A stretch of DNA of 64,000 nucleotides from Batkoa obscura (GCA_030770535.1 JASVEC010000025.1:62001-126000); one strand, 5' to 3'; shown: positions 1 through 12,759, counted from the first letter of the stretch. The notes: generated by a model from the letters alone, not told the origin. A program made the numbers and translations.

Positions 1-619
1 TAATTGTTTTGTAAGAAAAATGACACCAGTTTTAAATCTTGACTACAATAACGCTTTGAAAGTTTTTATTCAACATAGCTATAGATAAAGAGATGCGAAC
101 ATTTAGGTTATATAACGTAAAAGAATGTATAATAGATACTAAACACAAGGATCTAGTTCAAAACTATTTTATAGTTTAGCTGATTTTCTTTTATTTAATA
201 AAGCTGCTCTTATTTAAGTTACTCATCTTAAAGTTAGTATTAAATTTTTATTAGTGTAGTATAAAACTTAAAAGATTAGAAATTGTAATTTAACTGTACT
301 TGTTATTTTTAAAATAATGAATTTTCGAATTAATAGATTAAATGTTTATTCTTATTTATTTTTTAGTTATATTTTTATGCAATATAACTTTTAAATAAAA
401 AGTCATTCATATATTAAATTATATTATTGAATGAGGTATCAATAGTATTTGGTAATTGATATGATATAATGTTTTTTTTACATTATTACATTTAATTTTT
501 GAGCTAAAATTTACATTAATAAATTGTTTTTAATACAAAGTAAGTTTAAAAATAAAAATATTCCAAGGATCTTAATGTAGATTATAACATTTATTTATAA
601 ACTTTATTAAATTCGGTTA
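1..619. other. AT-rich stretch, no gene seen
   Basis: Downstream flank of the polymerase epsilon gene. It is very AT-rich with short homopolymer runs. I see no coding exon, RNA gene or repeat that recurs elsewhere in the window. Confidence 0.5.
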
Positions 620-3600
620 TCACAACCTCATCAATCCCTCTGCCATCCCACGAAGTCTATCTAACCTATATAGCTTGGCTAAGTTTACCAATCCTTTATA
701 ATAACCTCTCATTTTATCTCCCATAAACTGTACATCCTTCACTTCAATTGTACAATTGCTGCATTTTGAGGGTAAAATGGAGGTAGGCATATGATCGCAT
801 TTTGGGCATTCAACGTCCTGAACTTGGAATGCAGTTACGTTTTGCTGCAGCTGAGTAATTAGTTGCTTTTCAACAATGGCTGTAGGATAGAGTGAAGAAC
901 ATGAGGGGCAGCACAAACCTTTAAACTTTTCATTTTGAATTTGTACCAAATCGTCCGTAGCTTTATCTTTACTTGAATGTGTTGATTCATCTACATTTTC
1001 ATTGAAATAATTCATCTCATTATCCTCTTCTTCAGAATTGGATTCAAGGATTTTATCTATTTGGTGAGCTTCACTTTTATGATGGCGATTATTTTCTTGG
1101 TCGATATCACTATCTAGCCTTTGCTGCACCTTTAAATTACTCATCGCTATCAAATGCTCATAAAAATTGATCTCCCAGCTAAAGTTACAATAACTGCACA
1201 CTATTTTGGGCAATCGAAGCTGAGTTTCCCTGCTTGATTTATCCTTATACAAACTACGAAAGCCTGCTTTTGTCTGGGGATTCTTATTTGAAAGGCTGGA
1301 ATTTACGGACGTATTACCTTGCTTTACATTCTCTGTCCAATCCTGTACCATCTGAAATTTAGTTTCTGGAGCATATGGGCTGACGTCGATGGCCTCAAAC
1401 AGCTCAAACTTAATGTCACTAAATAAGTTGCTAAGTCGATGGTCCAACTCAAATACTGCAAACGTGTTTTTGATCCATTCCATTGTGATAAACTTTAAAT
1501 TATTATTCTGGGGATTTGAAAGATAGGGGGATCCTGGCAGCATAGGGAATGCAAGTGCTGAATTATCACCACTATTACCTGATGGATTTGTACACGTGAA
1601 ATCCCCAAGAATGCCAAATAGTCGTGCTTTTAGTGAGTTTACGACCATGTTGGTTATATCCACAATTTCTTCTTCGTTAACTTCTTCAACATTCTTTTCG
1701 ATTCCATTACTATTTAATTCTCTTCTAACTTGGTGTATGTCATAAATATACTTTCCAATAATGATATCGAAATACGGCCTTACTAAAGAAGGTAAATAAT
1801 GAGCAATAGACCAATTCATTTCTACATCTTTGAGCCAATATAACGCATCCTCCACGTTGATAACGGGCGTTGATTCTAGTTGTTGGCTAGCTAACAAAGT
1901 AACTGCTAGACTCTTTTCAATTCTTTGATTATCTTCTGCTTTATAAATAATCCCACCATAGTTTGATGGACTCATCCAGATTATTCGATCCCAAAATAAA
2001 GTAATTGAAAGCCCCAAATTACGAAACAACGGTTTTTCCAAAATGGATTGCAGCACATATTCTGCAAACGAATGTCCATTTTTGCGTGACACTTTATTAG
2101 TACCTAAAATCAAGCGATGCGTCGTGGCATGAATAATAACTGCTCCAATAGATTTAATAAATACTAAAAGCTGCGCGAACAATTTTTTCATCAGATAAAT
2201 GATTAGAGTATGTAACTGAACATCATATAACTTAGAATCCATAGTAGACAACCAGCGGTAGCAGTGATTCATCATTTGTTCATAAAATGGATTTCTGGTA
2301 TGAATCAGCTCGTCACACCATTTCTTTATCATATTTTTGAGAGTATCAAAGATCACTGGATTAATTGAAGTAATATCGCCAATGGTACCATCATTTGTAT
2401 TATCGAAAGCATTTTTTTCATTATTTCCATTCGCTTGTTTAAACCCACGAAATATGTTATTGGACTCACCGATCCCATACATATTCGATCCTCCTTCTAA
2501 CTCATTAATCAGATGTGAGTTTAATATAGAATTGATTGCCAAATACTCTAATGAAATCTCAAAGCAAACCGAAGCATGTGCAGTTGGAAAATTAAGGTTA
2601 GGTAATGTCATATCATTATCCACCAAGTACCTGAAATCATCAAATTCTTTACCTCCCAAATCAGGTAAATCACTATCTGACCACCATAGCACCTGTTGTG
2701 TACTTCTCAATTGACGTGCAAATGTGATATCTGCAGCCATTAAAGGCAAGTCCTCACTGAGGTTACACAGCGGTACATTGCTAAAATTTGCCCAAGCGAT
2801 CTGATCTTTTAGCCATAAAGGTACTGAAAACAACTGGGTTAACATTGTAGTATAAATATAATTCTGCCATCCTAACGCTGGCATTTGTATTCTTTGATTT
2901 AAACTGGAGATATTCGCAGTTGGATAATCATTAAAACCTTTAACTAAATAAGACAACTCTTTAATGTGTGGTGAGTCCAATAGCAGCATGGTGGGGCCTA
3001 ACTTGTTTGCTTGATACTGTACAATGAATTTTTGAACGGCTGACCAAGCATTTTGTGGTTTATCAAAAAAGTTGGTTTCAAAGTTTACATTATTTGGTAA
3101 TACTAAATGCGGATTATTATAATTATCTTTTATATAAGTTGTGAATTGCGTTTGATAACTATTTGTTAAATTAGGTAATTGAGAAATCGGTTTCTTTGAC
3201 CCATCAACCACAAGTACCAATCCATCTTTTGTAGCAGGTGAAAACACTAAGATCATGTGACGTAAGCCTTGAGTGTAATGCAATATTATTAAGTAATTTA
3301 AATGTATGTTATTATTTAAGTATTGTCCTTGGGTAATAGGTTCTCTATAAAACATATCCAACTCAAAGTGTTGTGGAATAATTTGTCCAATATTATCTGA
3401 AATGGCACATACACAGCCTAATTTAATGATCGTGTTATTCATAAGCTTTGTTTTTGATTCGTAGGCGCCTTCCACATTACAATGATTAAATAGTGAATTA
3501 AATTCCATAAAATTGTTTTGATAATAGCTTTCATTTACTTGCAATTTTTGTAAATTTATGGATGGATAATTGCGTGGAAGTCGATAGTCAGATTTAGTAA

Positions 3601-6600
3601 AGTTCATTGTACTATCATTATCTTCATTATCCAACCCATTAATATCATTTGTTTTTACGTTGAGATAAACAGTTCTTGGTACTTTAAGACTGATGGTATG
3701 CATCTGTGAGTTGATCAAAATAAATATTTTAAAATAACCTGGCATATCCGTACCAGTAATTTGTAGCACTTGAAATGAAGCATACAGATAAGGCCTTGTC
3801 ATTTTATCATAGCCAGATAGTCGAATGTTATTTTTAATATCAGTTTGTTTATGATTTAAATTCCTTTGTTTTTTATTTTCAATACGTAATTGTCTATTTA
3901 ATTTCCATTTTTTATTTTGAAACTGAATCCATTCTGAATAATTGCCTTTTATATCAGGCCCCTTCTCTTGTTTAAGTAATTCTAGTACTTCACTTGCCGT
4001 TGGTTCTTTTCTTTTTTTTGTAACCTTAGCAATGATATCCTTATAAATAGTTTCCCCTTGATATGTTCCAAAATCTTCAATATCTTTTTCATTGTTATCT
4101 TTTTTAACCAATTGAAACATATCCGTAATACGACGTTGTTGAAAACGATCATTGGTCACAGAAATTCTTTTAGACAACCAATCAGGGTGTGGTACGCGAG
4201 GTACGGGATTGGGAACCTTTTGCATAGCAGCTGGGATGGTAATAATCTTCTGAATAACAGAGCCAAACCTTTCAATATAATACTCCCAATCTAAAATATC
4301 TCTTAAATCAATGTGTTCTAAGGAAGGCTCTCTAAGCCATTTCCTTAAAAAATGAAATTTTACTGCTTCATTTGTTTCAAAAAAGATAGCAGTTGGTATG
4401 GCTCTTTCGGATACTGGAATGCCAACTGGGAACTTAGACACGATAAATTGACATGCCAATCCTTTATCTTTGACCATCTCATCCCCTAAGAACTCAGCTA
4501 ATCGCTTAGCAGTTGATATAGATGTCGATTTTTGTTCACCATAATCTGATAATGACCGACTCATGGATCTGTTTTCAGCAATAAGCTCAAATAGCTCTGA
4601 ATCCTGTAAGCTGCCACCTTTAGAAAATAATATATTCAACCAATTATTGGCTACTTTGGCTACAGCCTCATAACACTCTTTAAGGTTACTGCCCTTTAAA
4701 AATTCAGCAAAAATCTGGGATTGAAAGATTTTAACCAGTTTAAGCTCACCTCTACGCTTAATCTCAAATCCCTTTAACTCTGCCAAACTACCATCCTTAT
4801 TAAACACCGCATACCTCTTTTTTAATAATTTATCTGCTTCCTTAGATGCTGGTAAAATCATAGCACGGTATGGACCATCCACTTCAAAAAAGATACTATT
4901 TTCTGATCTTAAAGAATATTGATTAGTTACAGAATCAAGTTCATGATATTGGTCATTAGTAAATTTATCATGTACCAAGTGATTCAACATAGTACATGGG
5001 TACGATAGCTTAAAACTCTTTCCATTTTTGAGTTTAAAGGCAAAGGTTTCTGGAAACGAAGAGGGTAAGATGCACCAGATACCATCCGTATCCAGCTCCA
5101 AGGGTCTACCTATCTGATCCACCAGCTGTCTAGCCATCTGTATAATCTTAGCTCCAGTTAAACAAACAATCCCTCCCATCTCCATGGAATACCATCTCGA
5201 CCCTTTCCTCATTACATAACCATAAAAAGAATTTAAAATACATTTATGCGCTAGTTGTAACGAATCATACACGATCACCAATTTTTGAGCATTTTCCATT
5301 TCAGCTATTCGCCCTTCATTTTTTGCTTTTTCCACCTCAGATTTCCATTTCTTATGCAATCCTTTATATTCGTACCTTCGATCCCTAAAGTTTCTCACTG
5401 TATCAATATAAAATGGATTTTCTTTTTGGCATACTGTTGAAGTCCGTTCAATCACTTTACTAATTTTTGTTTTTTTATACACTTTACTTGAATATACTTT
5501 CAGCCTTTGCTTAATCATTTCATTCTGTTCTGAAGAACTCAGCATATCAAAAGTTCTATGTTTTGTATCGCCTTTTTTCCCGGGGAAACTTTCAATTCCC
5601 AGCTGATTACGTATCATATTTAGTTCACTTTGATTCGCTGGATAGTACTCCCCACGCCATGACCAGGTCATTTTACGATCACACACCTTACCAGGAACAT
5701 TGAAATTGCATGAGGCACATGTAGCTTCATCTACCATGGCATCCGGTTGCAATCGATTGGTTAAAATAATATTGGGATACATAGCACCTACATCCAAATG
5801 ATAGATTAATGGAGTGACATAGATAGGCTTATCACTTTTGAGCGCCAATAACTTATCCTTAATAGTTTGGTATACTTCCTCATAATTATCTACGTCTTCT
5901 AACTTAATATTACCTTCCACAATCAATGAAAACTTTAAAGCATTGTCCAGTTGACTAATTAAGATGTCTATACCTTTACTTTGTATATCAAAACGCTCCG
6001 GTATATCACTACGAAACACTCCGGCTTCCAGTGCCTCTACATGGCCACCAACATATGTTTCTGATTCTATTAAATGACCATTAAATAATTTGCCTTGGTT
6101 TTCGCTGTGTTTATTGGGCATTAAAACATTGGCATTATATGCCTCCACCATTAGTAGATACTCACAAAGAGTACCCGAACCTTTCCTCAGCACATCATCC
6201 GCCATTGTAGGAATAATATTACACAACGAAAAAATAAAGGGGTGTACATACTTCATATATAAATAATATGTGGCTACTGCATCGGACACTGAATACCTAG
6301 CCAATGTTTCGGGCTCTTCTCTAGCGGCACGTACCATATCTTCTGGATCAAACTCTAAAGGTTGATAAGCTAGCTTAGCTTTAGCGACTGCTTTTAAACC
6401 ATGGGAACCAGCTGGTAGATAACTGTCTCTCTTTACCCAAGATAAGCAGTCCATATGGATACAATAACTTGATTTATACTCATCGTTCTCATCTCTTTTA
6501 AAACCAATCTGAGAGTACATATCCAATCCATGATACTGTGCCCTCTTATCCACAAATGGCCAATCGAAGAAATCCCCGTTATAAGTGGCAATTACAGTGG

Positions 6601-7865
6601 GTTTTAATTGTTTTATATGCTCAAAGAAGCGAATTAATAAAGACTTTTCATCTTTTTCATTAAAAATTTTAAATGCACCTTCTAAACCTTCCTTTGGGTT
6701 GTATTCAAAATCGATAATGTCTTTGGTAATAACATCACGATTGGTGATTAGATAACCTTGCCCATCCACCATATATGAAATCATCATCACCGTATCAAAT
6801 GAAGGATCTGGAAACTTTAAGGATTGTTTTGTGGTCTCAATATCAAATGCTAACACTACTGGATCTGCACGATTCACTTTATCGGCTCGACGTGTTAAAA
6901 TCACCCCATTGTCAGCGTCTTTATATAAACGTACATCATACCATAAACCTACTCTTAAATCTATTATAGTTAATAAAATAGATCCTAAAATCAACTTAAT
7001 AAGCTTACTATTGTCAATAGCTACACGACATAAATAAGGTACATCATATTCTCTTATACCGATAATATTCTTTAATGCAGAATTTGCCAACTCAATACCT
7101 CCCTGTTGTTTCTTTTGGCTAAAGTTAGGGTCTTTCATTGAAAACGGGTTTGAAGAAAACACTTCATTAACTTCCATACCAGCCTCATTAGTTTGGGCAA
7201 TCGGCAGTATAGTTTTTCTTACTGTAAGTAAATCTGATACATTCATAAAAGATAATTTTAATAGTTCTCTTTTGTTGCCAGAGAGATGGTTTTGCTAGCA
7301 TGAAAAATGAAAACTTAATTCAGCTCTTTAAAGATAGTAGTTTTCAACTTACCAAAGCCAAGTCTTCCTTTACAATCAAGTCTATACTATCTATTAAGCT
7401 TGGATACTGCCTCAATAAATAATCTTGTACTTCTCGATGTGTTTTATCCTACAATTCATCAATACCATAAACATAAAAACCACTCTTCTAATTACCTTAC
7501 ACAGCACCAAAAAATACGGTTTATAAAAATAGGTCAACTTAAACATATCACCCGTTTCTAAAATAAAATAAAGGTCCACCCCAGCCCTTCCTTCTGGATG
7601 CTCAGCTTCTTGGACTAAGGCCTAATTCATCATAAATCCTAAATTCCAATCCAAGTATAAAAAATAAACTTACCGGCTGCATATTTACTAACCAACCCAG
7701 TCTCATCTCTGAGTCTGATACTTTATGAAAACCCATTATTTCATCAATCATATCCGTTAAGTCCTGCTTTTTCAGCTCACTTACTTCATTGTTGGTGTCT
7801 TTTTTAGAAGTATAACTGCTGCCTTTATCTTCCCATTTTCTATTATTTTTATATTTGAAGGCCAT
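620..7865 (-). CDS. POL2: DNA polymerase epsilon catalytic subunit
   Basis: Leading-strand replicative B-family polymerase. I join five exons (minus): 7865-7674, 7621-7496, 7448-7353, 7294-7009, 6960-620, giving about 2346 aa, close to the usual 2200-2300. Visible motifs: exonuclease I AFDIETT near residue 270; CysX iron-sulfur cysteines (CASC near 649, then two more Cys); polymerase motif A DVGAMYPNI near 622; motif B NSFYGYVMRKG; motif C DTDG near 858, where DTDG rather than DTDS is typical of epsilon; and a C-terminal pair of zinc modules (CSYC/CPSC, CPKC/CSNC) that bind the second subunit. The start MAFKYKNNRK begins the only open exon matching the family N-terminus (IDEIMGF, GWLVNM). The 48-nt intron at 7008-6961 is a multiple of three without a stop; removing it restores the conserved IREYDVPY...RVGLWY spacing. 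An ACGCG site lies upstream. Identity is secure; splice sites are inferred. Confidence 0.96.
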
Positions 7866-8704
7866 TACTGTATACTTTTTAACTCTTCTTTGGTATTCTA
7901 ATTAGAGCCTTCTGATAAAAACCTTCCTCTTTGTTTAAAAGATTATTTTGATCTTTATTTTTATCCATCTTCCCAACTATTTGGTGTGAGGAAACACGAA
8001 ATTGTGCAACATGATTGATGTCATTGATTGGCTATTAATTTCAAAAGAATTGAAGTTATCGGGATGCTATTGGCTTGTTATAATAGTAAATGTTTTTGCA
8101 AGAGCGCGTTTGATGGATCAAGTATTTTAGGTAGCAAATGCAAAGACTCTTATTGGTTAGATAGGAAAGACTTAAAGTAGTGAGAGGGGTTTCGATGCTA
8201 GTGATATCTGGTGAGAATAGTACACTTGATGTATTGTAAACGATGGCCGGGATTGATTTGAATCAATCTATTATTTTTATAATCAGAAGATAAAATTCAA
8301 TAATGTTTTAAAAGCGATAAAATATCAAATAATATGACTAAAAAAACTAAGATTATAAATATCATACTATAGTAAAATGCTAAATGTAGATTTTAATTAA
8401 TTTTTGATGTAAATGGAATCAAAAACATATGATAAAAATGTGTTTTTCTTACTAATTTATCAAAATCCTTTATTTATGTTAATAATAGAATGTTCAAAGC
8501 AAGTCATCCTTAAAATCAAATGTTTATAAAATGCTTGACGAATTTAATCTTAATATGCGTTTAAAATTAGACAAAAATAGTACTCTTACTAGACCTTATA
8601 AAAAGGCTTTAATATGTATCGTCAAATTTAGAAAACTCCGCTCAAATCATAAAAAAAATCAAAAACCTTTAATTTAAACATTTGGTAGATAGTCATCTTT
8701 TATT
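7866..8704. other. Intergenic region between POL2 and TIM8
   Basis: Promoter side of POL2. It contains an MCB/E2F-like site and an inverted CCAAT core near 8026. The rest, to 8704, is AT-rich with no gene that I can support. Confidence 0.5.
8101..8111 (-). promoter_or_regulatory. MCB/E2F-like element upstream of POL2
   Basis: Read on the minus strand this is AAACGCGCTCT, containing the ACGCG core of MBF/E2F sites, about 240 bp upstream of the POL2 start. CG-rich words are rare in this AT-rich window. Budding-yeast DNA replication genes, including POL2, are known to be cell-cycle regulated through such sites. The function here is inference from one motif. Confidence 0.35.
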
Positions 8705-8971
8705 CTACATTCTTCCTTGTCCACTTTGAATCTTGGTAACAATATGAATTGAAGTATCCAGGAACCTTTCTACGCAATTTCTAAGGCATCCTTCTTCAGT
8801 AGAATCTAATCTGTTACCAACCTTTCTTATGCATTTATCCCAACAGAGATCGGTTAATGTATGTACACTTTGTTGTACTCTAGCCTTAGCTTGTTCGTTT
8901 TCTATGAATTGACTCAATTCTTTTTTACTTTTATCATCTAATTGAAGGTTAGCTGTATCGATGGTATCCAT
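8705..8971 (-). CDS. TIM8: Mitochondrial intermembrane-space chaperone Tim8
   Basis: Small Tim protein of 88 aa that with Tim13 escorts hydrophobic precursors across the intermembrane space to the TIM22/TIM23 and outer-membrane machineries. The twin CX3C motif is visible (CWDKC and CLRNC, 14 residues apart), followed by the Tim8-typical VERFLDTSIHIV. I chose the ATG at 8971 (MDTIDTANLQ) because it gives the usual length. An upstream in-frame ATG at 9016 would add 15 residues of no family character. Single exon. It lies tandem with POL2 and downstream of the FHA gene. Confidence 0.93.
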   Translation of the reverse strand: MDTIDTANLQLDDKSKKELSQFIENEQAKARVQQSVHTLTDLCWDKCIRKVGNRLDSTEEGCLRNCVERFLDTSIHIVTKIQSGQGRM

Positions 8972-9229
8972 GTTTTTAAAGCAGTTTAAGCTTGGATTTG
9001 TATAAAAAGAAAACAATTTTTCAATAGCTTACTTATACTATAAGACTTTTTGAAAAATAATGGAATTGACCAATTAAAGTTTCAATTTTTGGGACCTTTT
9101 TAAGTTTTTCAGAGATTTCAAAATCAAAACTTCATAAACTAATTAAATGAATAAAGCTTTAATACACTTTTAAATACTAATTTATTTAACTTCATAATAA
9201 ATTCTTTCAAAATACTAAACTAATAATTT

Positions 9230-10792
9230 TTAATTTTTACTTCTTTTAGCTTTTGGAGAGCCATCCGAGGGCGACATTAAGTCATTATTTCTTTTACAAG
9301 TAATATCCGAAACATTGGACGTCAACCACTTATGTTCTTTAAGTTTAGTAGCTTCTTTAAACATTTTGGTTTTCCTACATGCCTCTATAAACTCGATAAA
9401 ATCCTTGTTTAAATGAGAAAGATCTGTATCTTTATCGTATGCAGTTTCCAATCCATCAAAGCACTGTAATAAAATAGTGATAAAGTCTTCAACCAAAGTA
9501 TCTTCATTTCCTTTAGCTTGATAAAAGTCACTTAAAACAAGGTGAAAAGGCTCAGTGCTAAACACAGATAGCATGTATAGCTTTAAATACTTGAACTGAA
9601 TACCTTTCAGGTTTAAATATTCTATTGCATTCAATATTGAAACTGCTATCTTTTTGATATCATATTCCTCTAATGCAATATTCCTCTTTAAATACTGTCC
9701 CAAATTGCCATAATTTCCTTGCTGAAAGAGTACCCCATACTTAGCATTTTCACTTATTAAAATTGGTTTTGAAATCACATTCCTATGCGCAAACTCATTA
9801 TAAAAATCATACTCTTCTATCAATCCTTTATTTAAACTTTCTTCTTTTTCATCATCACCATCAATCGTTTTCAATACATATTTTTTCAAATTATATTTAT
9901 TTACCGCTAACCTTAATTTATACCCGTTATCTTCTTTAGTTGCTCCTTCTTCACTAACCTCATATGAATCAAAAGAGTTTTCGCTTTCAACTAGCTGATC
10001 ATCTTTATTCAAAAACATGAATGAGGTCCTCAAATAAGTGGTGTCTTTTCCTCTAGCTAAGATATGGATGATGTCTCCCGTTCGAATCTCATAATCCTTG
10101 TTATTATCAACCCTTTTTCCATTTAAATAAGTTCCATTTTTACTTCCCAAATCCTTTAGCACAAAATAATTATTTTCATTTTCACTATCAAACTTCCTTT
10201 CGATCGAAAAGTGTAATCCCGAGATATGTGCTTCTAACAGTCGAAAGTGACACTTATTCTTACGACCGATTATATACTCCTCCAAGTCGTCTAGAAGCAT
10301 CAACTTTAAAGGCGAGTTTAGACTCACTAATACACCCCATGTTTTTAAAGCTATAAAGCTCATCTTTTTATGTGCTATATTACTTGTTTCTTCACTTTCA
10401 TTCAAAGCTTCATAATTTGTCAATGCTGAACTTTCAGTCATTAATGTACTACTAGATTCGTTTCCAATAATCAAGCTATCTGTACGAAGCAAACGAAGCC
10501 CGTTTAATAGTGGTGACATTGAGTTTTCTTTATAAGGCAAGCGATCACTGTGCGGTAAAGCAATGTAGTTTTCATTACTTAATAGGGGATCGTTGTGTTG
10601 TCCATTGAATTGGATCACTTCTTGCTCCTGTGAAAGCAGACTTACGTTGGCAATTGGAAACCGATAATAGGACTGAGATAGATTAGGTGTTGCTAGTAAT
10701 GGAGTGTCTTGTGAGTTAATAGACAGGGAACTAAATAATGGATTGTCATTGGAATCCACAGAAATGGCTGAGTTGGGTGTTAATTCTTCCAT
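9230..10792 (-). CDS. FHA-domain protein with degenerate kinase domain
   Basis: 520 aa, single exon. A low-complexity Ser/Asn-rich N-terminus (1-145) precedes an FHA phosphothreonine-binding domain at about 150-265 with the hallmark GR (IIGRKNK), the S..H (ISGLHFSIE) and SKNGTYLNG. Residues of about 290-485 read as a protein kinase fold: a possible beta-3 lysine (KYVLK), an alpha-C-like segment with Glu, then YLNLKG. The HRD catalytic loop is replaced by QFKYLKLYM and DFG by SDFYQA, so the key aspartate of the catalytic loop is absent. The end is basic (PKAKRSKN), possibly a nuclear signal. The order FHA then kinase recalls the Chk2/Rad53/Dun1 checkpoint family, from which it may be a decayed member. 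A scaffold role is inference; orthology is not established. Confidence 0.75.
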   Translation of the reverse strand: MEELTPNSAISVDSNDNPLFSSLSINSQDTPLLATPNLSQSYYRFPIANVSLLSQEQEVIQFNGQHNDPLLSNENYIALPHSDRLPYKENSMSPLLNGLRLLRTDSLIIGNESSSTLMTESSALTNYEALNESEETSNIAHKKMSFIALKTWGVLVSLNSPLKLMLLDDLEEYIIGRKNKCHFRLLEAHISGLHFSIERKFDSENENNYFVLKDLGSKNGTYLNGKRVDNNKDYEIRTGDIIHILARGKDTTYLRTSFMFLNKDDQLVESENSFDSYEVSEEGATKEDNGYKLRLAVNKYNLKKYVLKTIDGDDEKEESLNKGLIEEYDFYNEFAHRNVISKPILISENAKYGVLFQQGNYGNLGQYLKRNIALEEYDIKKIAVSILNAIEYLNLKGIQFKYLKLYMLSVFSTEPFHLVLSDFYQAKGNEDTLVEDFITILLQCFDGLETAYDKDTDLSHLNKDFIEFIEACRKTKMFKEATKLKEHKWLTSNVSDITCKRNNDLMSPSDGSPKAKRSKN

Positions 10793-11889
10793 CGTTTTTA
10801 TTTATTAAGTCAAATGTTACTACTTTTTGCTGAAATAACTGAACTTGTATTGCTATTAATTCGGTTAGAATAATTTCTTTCAAAAAGAATAAATATTGGT
10901 AAAGTTCTAAATTTAAGTGTCATGTTGACTAAAAACAAATTGCATCCCTTAACTTTTAAAATATTTTGCAAAAATCTTATATAGTGTCTAGAAATAAAGT
11001 TGAGCTTTGATATAATAATAAGGATAAATCGTTGTTAGTAATTTTGAAGCTAAATTATTTGTAGTAATTAGAAACTTATTTTTATGGCTATTATTTATAG
11101 AGATCATCGACTATCCTTTACTAAATTATCATCAGTTCTCAATGAATGTTTAATATTTTGAATGTCAATTATATTCTTAATACTTGATTTCATTTTTTAA
11201 ACATTTTTTCATTTTAAATAGTAAACCTAATCTACAAAAAGATAAAATACTTTAAAGTTCCATTTATCCTAATTTTGATACTAAGTTAGTCAAAACTTTC
11301 TGAGTGATTTTAAACATGAATCAAAGACAACGTTAAATTATTGTGCAATAGCTTTTCTTCAATAGTCTGGAACCCCTTTGCTTACAGGGATAACGAACTG
11401 CATGTTACAAGAAGGAGAACCTACTCAAAAACTATTACCGCTCAGCAATTTGTATTAAATAAGTCGAGTGTGAATAATATTTGCACACTTTTATATGAAG
11501 TTTAAAAATAAAATAGCTTATCTACAACTCATATTTTTACATGTTAGTTCTGTTTTTTACATATTTTCACCTAAAATAATACTTTATTTACATTAAAGAG
11601 CAACCAAAATAAATCATTTGTAAATCACTGACATCTTAAATAATATAAGCATATAGTTTAAACTAAAACAATTAATATAATTGATAGATGAATACAATGA
11701 AAACACAAATATTATAAACATAAATAGCTTTTTAATTTTATTTTAATAATCCTTTATCGTACACTTATAAACCATTATTGTGTTATTGTATTCATGAGTT
11801 CAAATGAAGCGACAATATCCTTGTATATTATTATTTTAAAAGCATTGCATATTTGAACTTATCATATTTAGATGTTTACTAGTCGATAG
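10793..11889. other. Long AT-rich intergenic stretch
   Basis: About 1.1 kb between the FHA gene promoter and the 3' end of the phosphatase-like gene. I see no exon, RNA gene or repeat found elsewhere in the window. Part must serve as the FHA gene promoter. Confidence 0.5.
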
Positions 11890-12670
11890 TTACCTTAATA
11901 TTAAATCCTGCTTTTCTTCTTTCTCCTAAAAAATTAATTACATTAACTACAGACTGTTACTTTAAACTTACTTTCAATTTTAAATGAAACTTATACCAAT
12001 CTGGGAGCTCATTAGGTAAATTAAGTAAGTCCAAATCAAAAAGTTCAATAAAATGTTCAATAACCAGTCTCGATTTTGATTTAGCGAAATTCCTATACTA
12101 TAAATAAATTATTATATTGTCATTTCATTGCCGATTTATAGTACCTCAACAACAATAGAGTTAAAATTCCAATCTTGTAACTTTCTTAAACAACCTATAA
12201 ATGCTCCAGTTTCATGAATCCCTGAGCTTAATATATATAAATATATATTTTAAAAAGGAACATTTAACTTACGTGCATGTTATCAATATTGGATGCAACC
12301 TAGGCTCCATAACCAACTCTAGACCTTCCTTAACTAAGTCCTCACTCAATGGTTTCCAACTTAAATTAACTTTAAATGATTTTTTATTTCCCAAATGAAA
12401 CTATAATTGTTATTAATTATTTTTAAACGATGAATACTATTAATAAATAAATACCAACTGAATCTGGTTTTCTGCCAAAAAATTGCTAACCGTTTTACTT
12501 GGCGCCTCTTCAGATAACATTATTAATGAATTGATTGTCTTATATTTTAAATAGCTAAAATGATTTGGTTTGATATTTTCACTACGATAGATCCCTGTTT
12601 CTACAATACTAAATGTGTCTGGTGGATTGATTTGTGTCTTATTCATTTTGTTAAAAAATAAACGTTGCAT
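11890..12670 (-). CDS. OCA/Siw14-family phosphatase-like protein, catalytic Arg lost
   Basis: Five exons (minus): 12670-12455, 12400-12273, 12226-12145, 12097-11972, 11925-11890; 195 aa. The N-terminal block PPDTFSIVETGIYRSENI is the family entry motif of plant/fungal atypical dual-specificity phosphatases (Siw14, Oca1, Oca2, Oca6). The region after the P-loop, GCLRKLQDWNFNSI, also matches. The P-loop reads CTSGIHETG where active members have C-x5-R (for example CNRGKHRTG). The nucleophilic Cys is kept but the phosphate-binding Arg is Glu. Active Siw14 cleaves inositol pyrophosphates; some yeast Oca proteins are catalytically dead partners. A regulatory role here is inference. The gene is head-to-head with the cytochrome b5-like gene, 89 bp between start codons. 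Confidence 0.82.
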
Positions 12671-12759
12671 TTTTAACTTGACTTATTTGATTGGTAATCT
12701 TAGACTATAAATTGATAAAATCAATTCTAAACTTTTTTTTAATTAAATTCACAGTAAAT

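Noticed and set aside
2337-7037. Plus-strand open frames opposite POL2
   Set aside because: All lie antisense to conserved coding sequence and resemble no protein.
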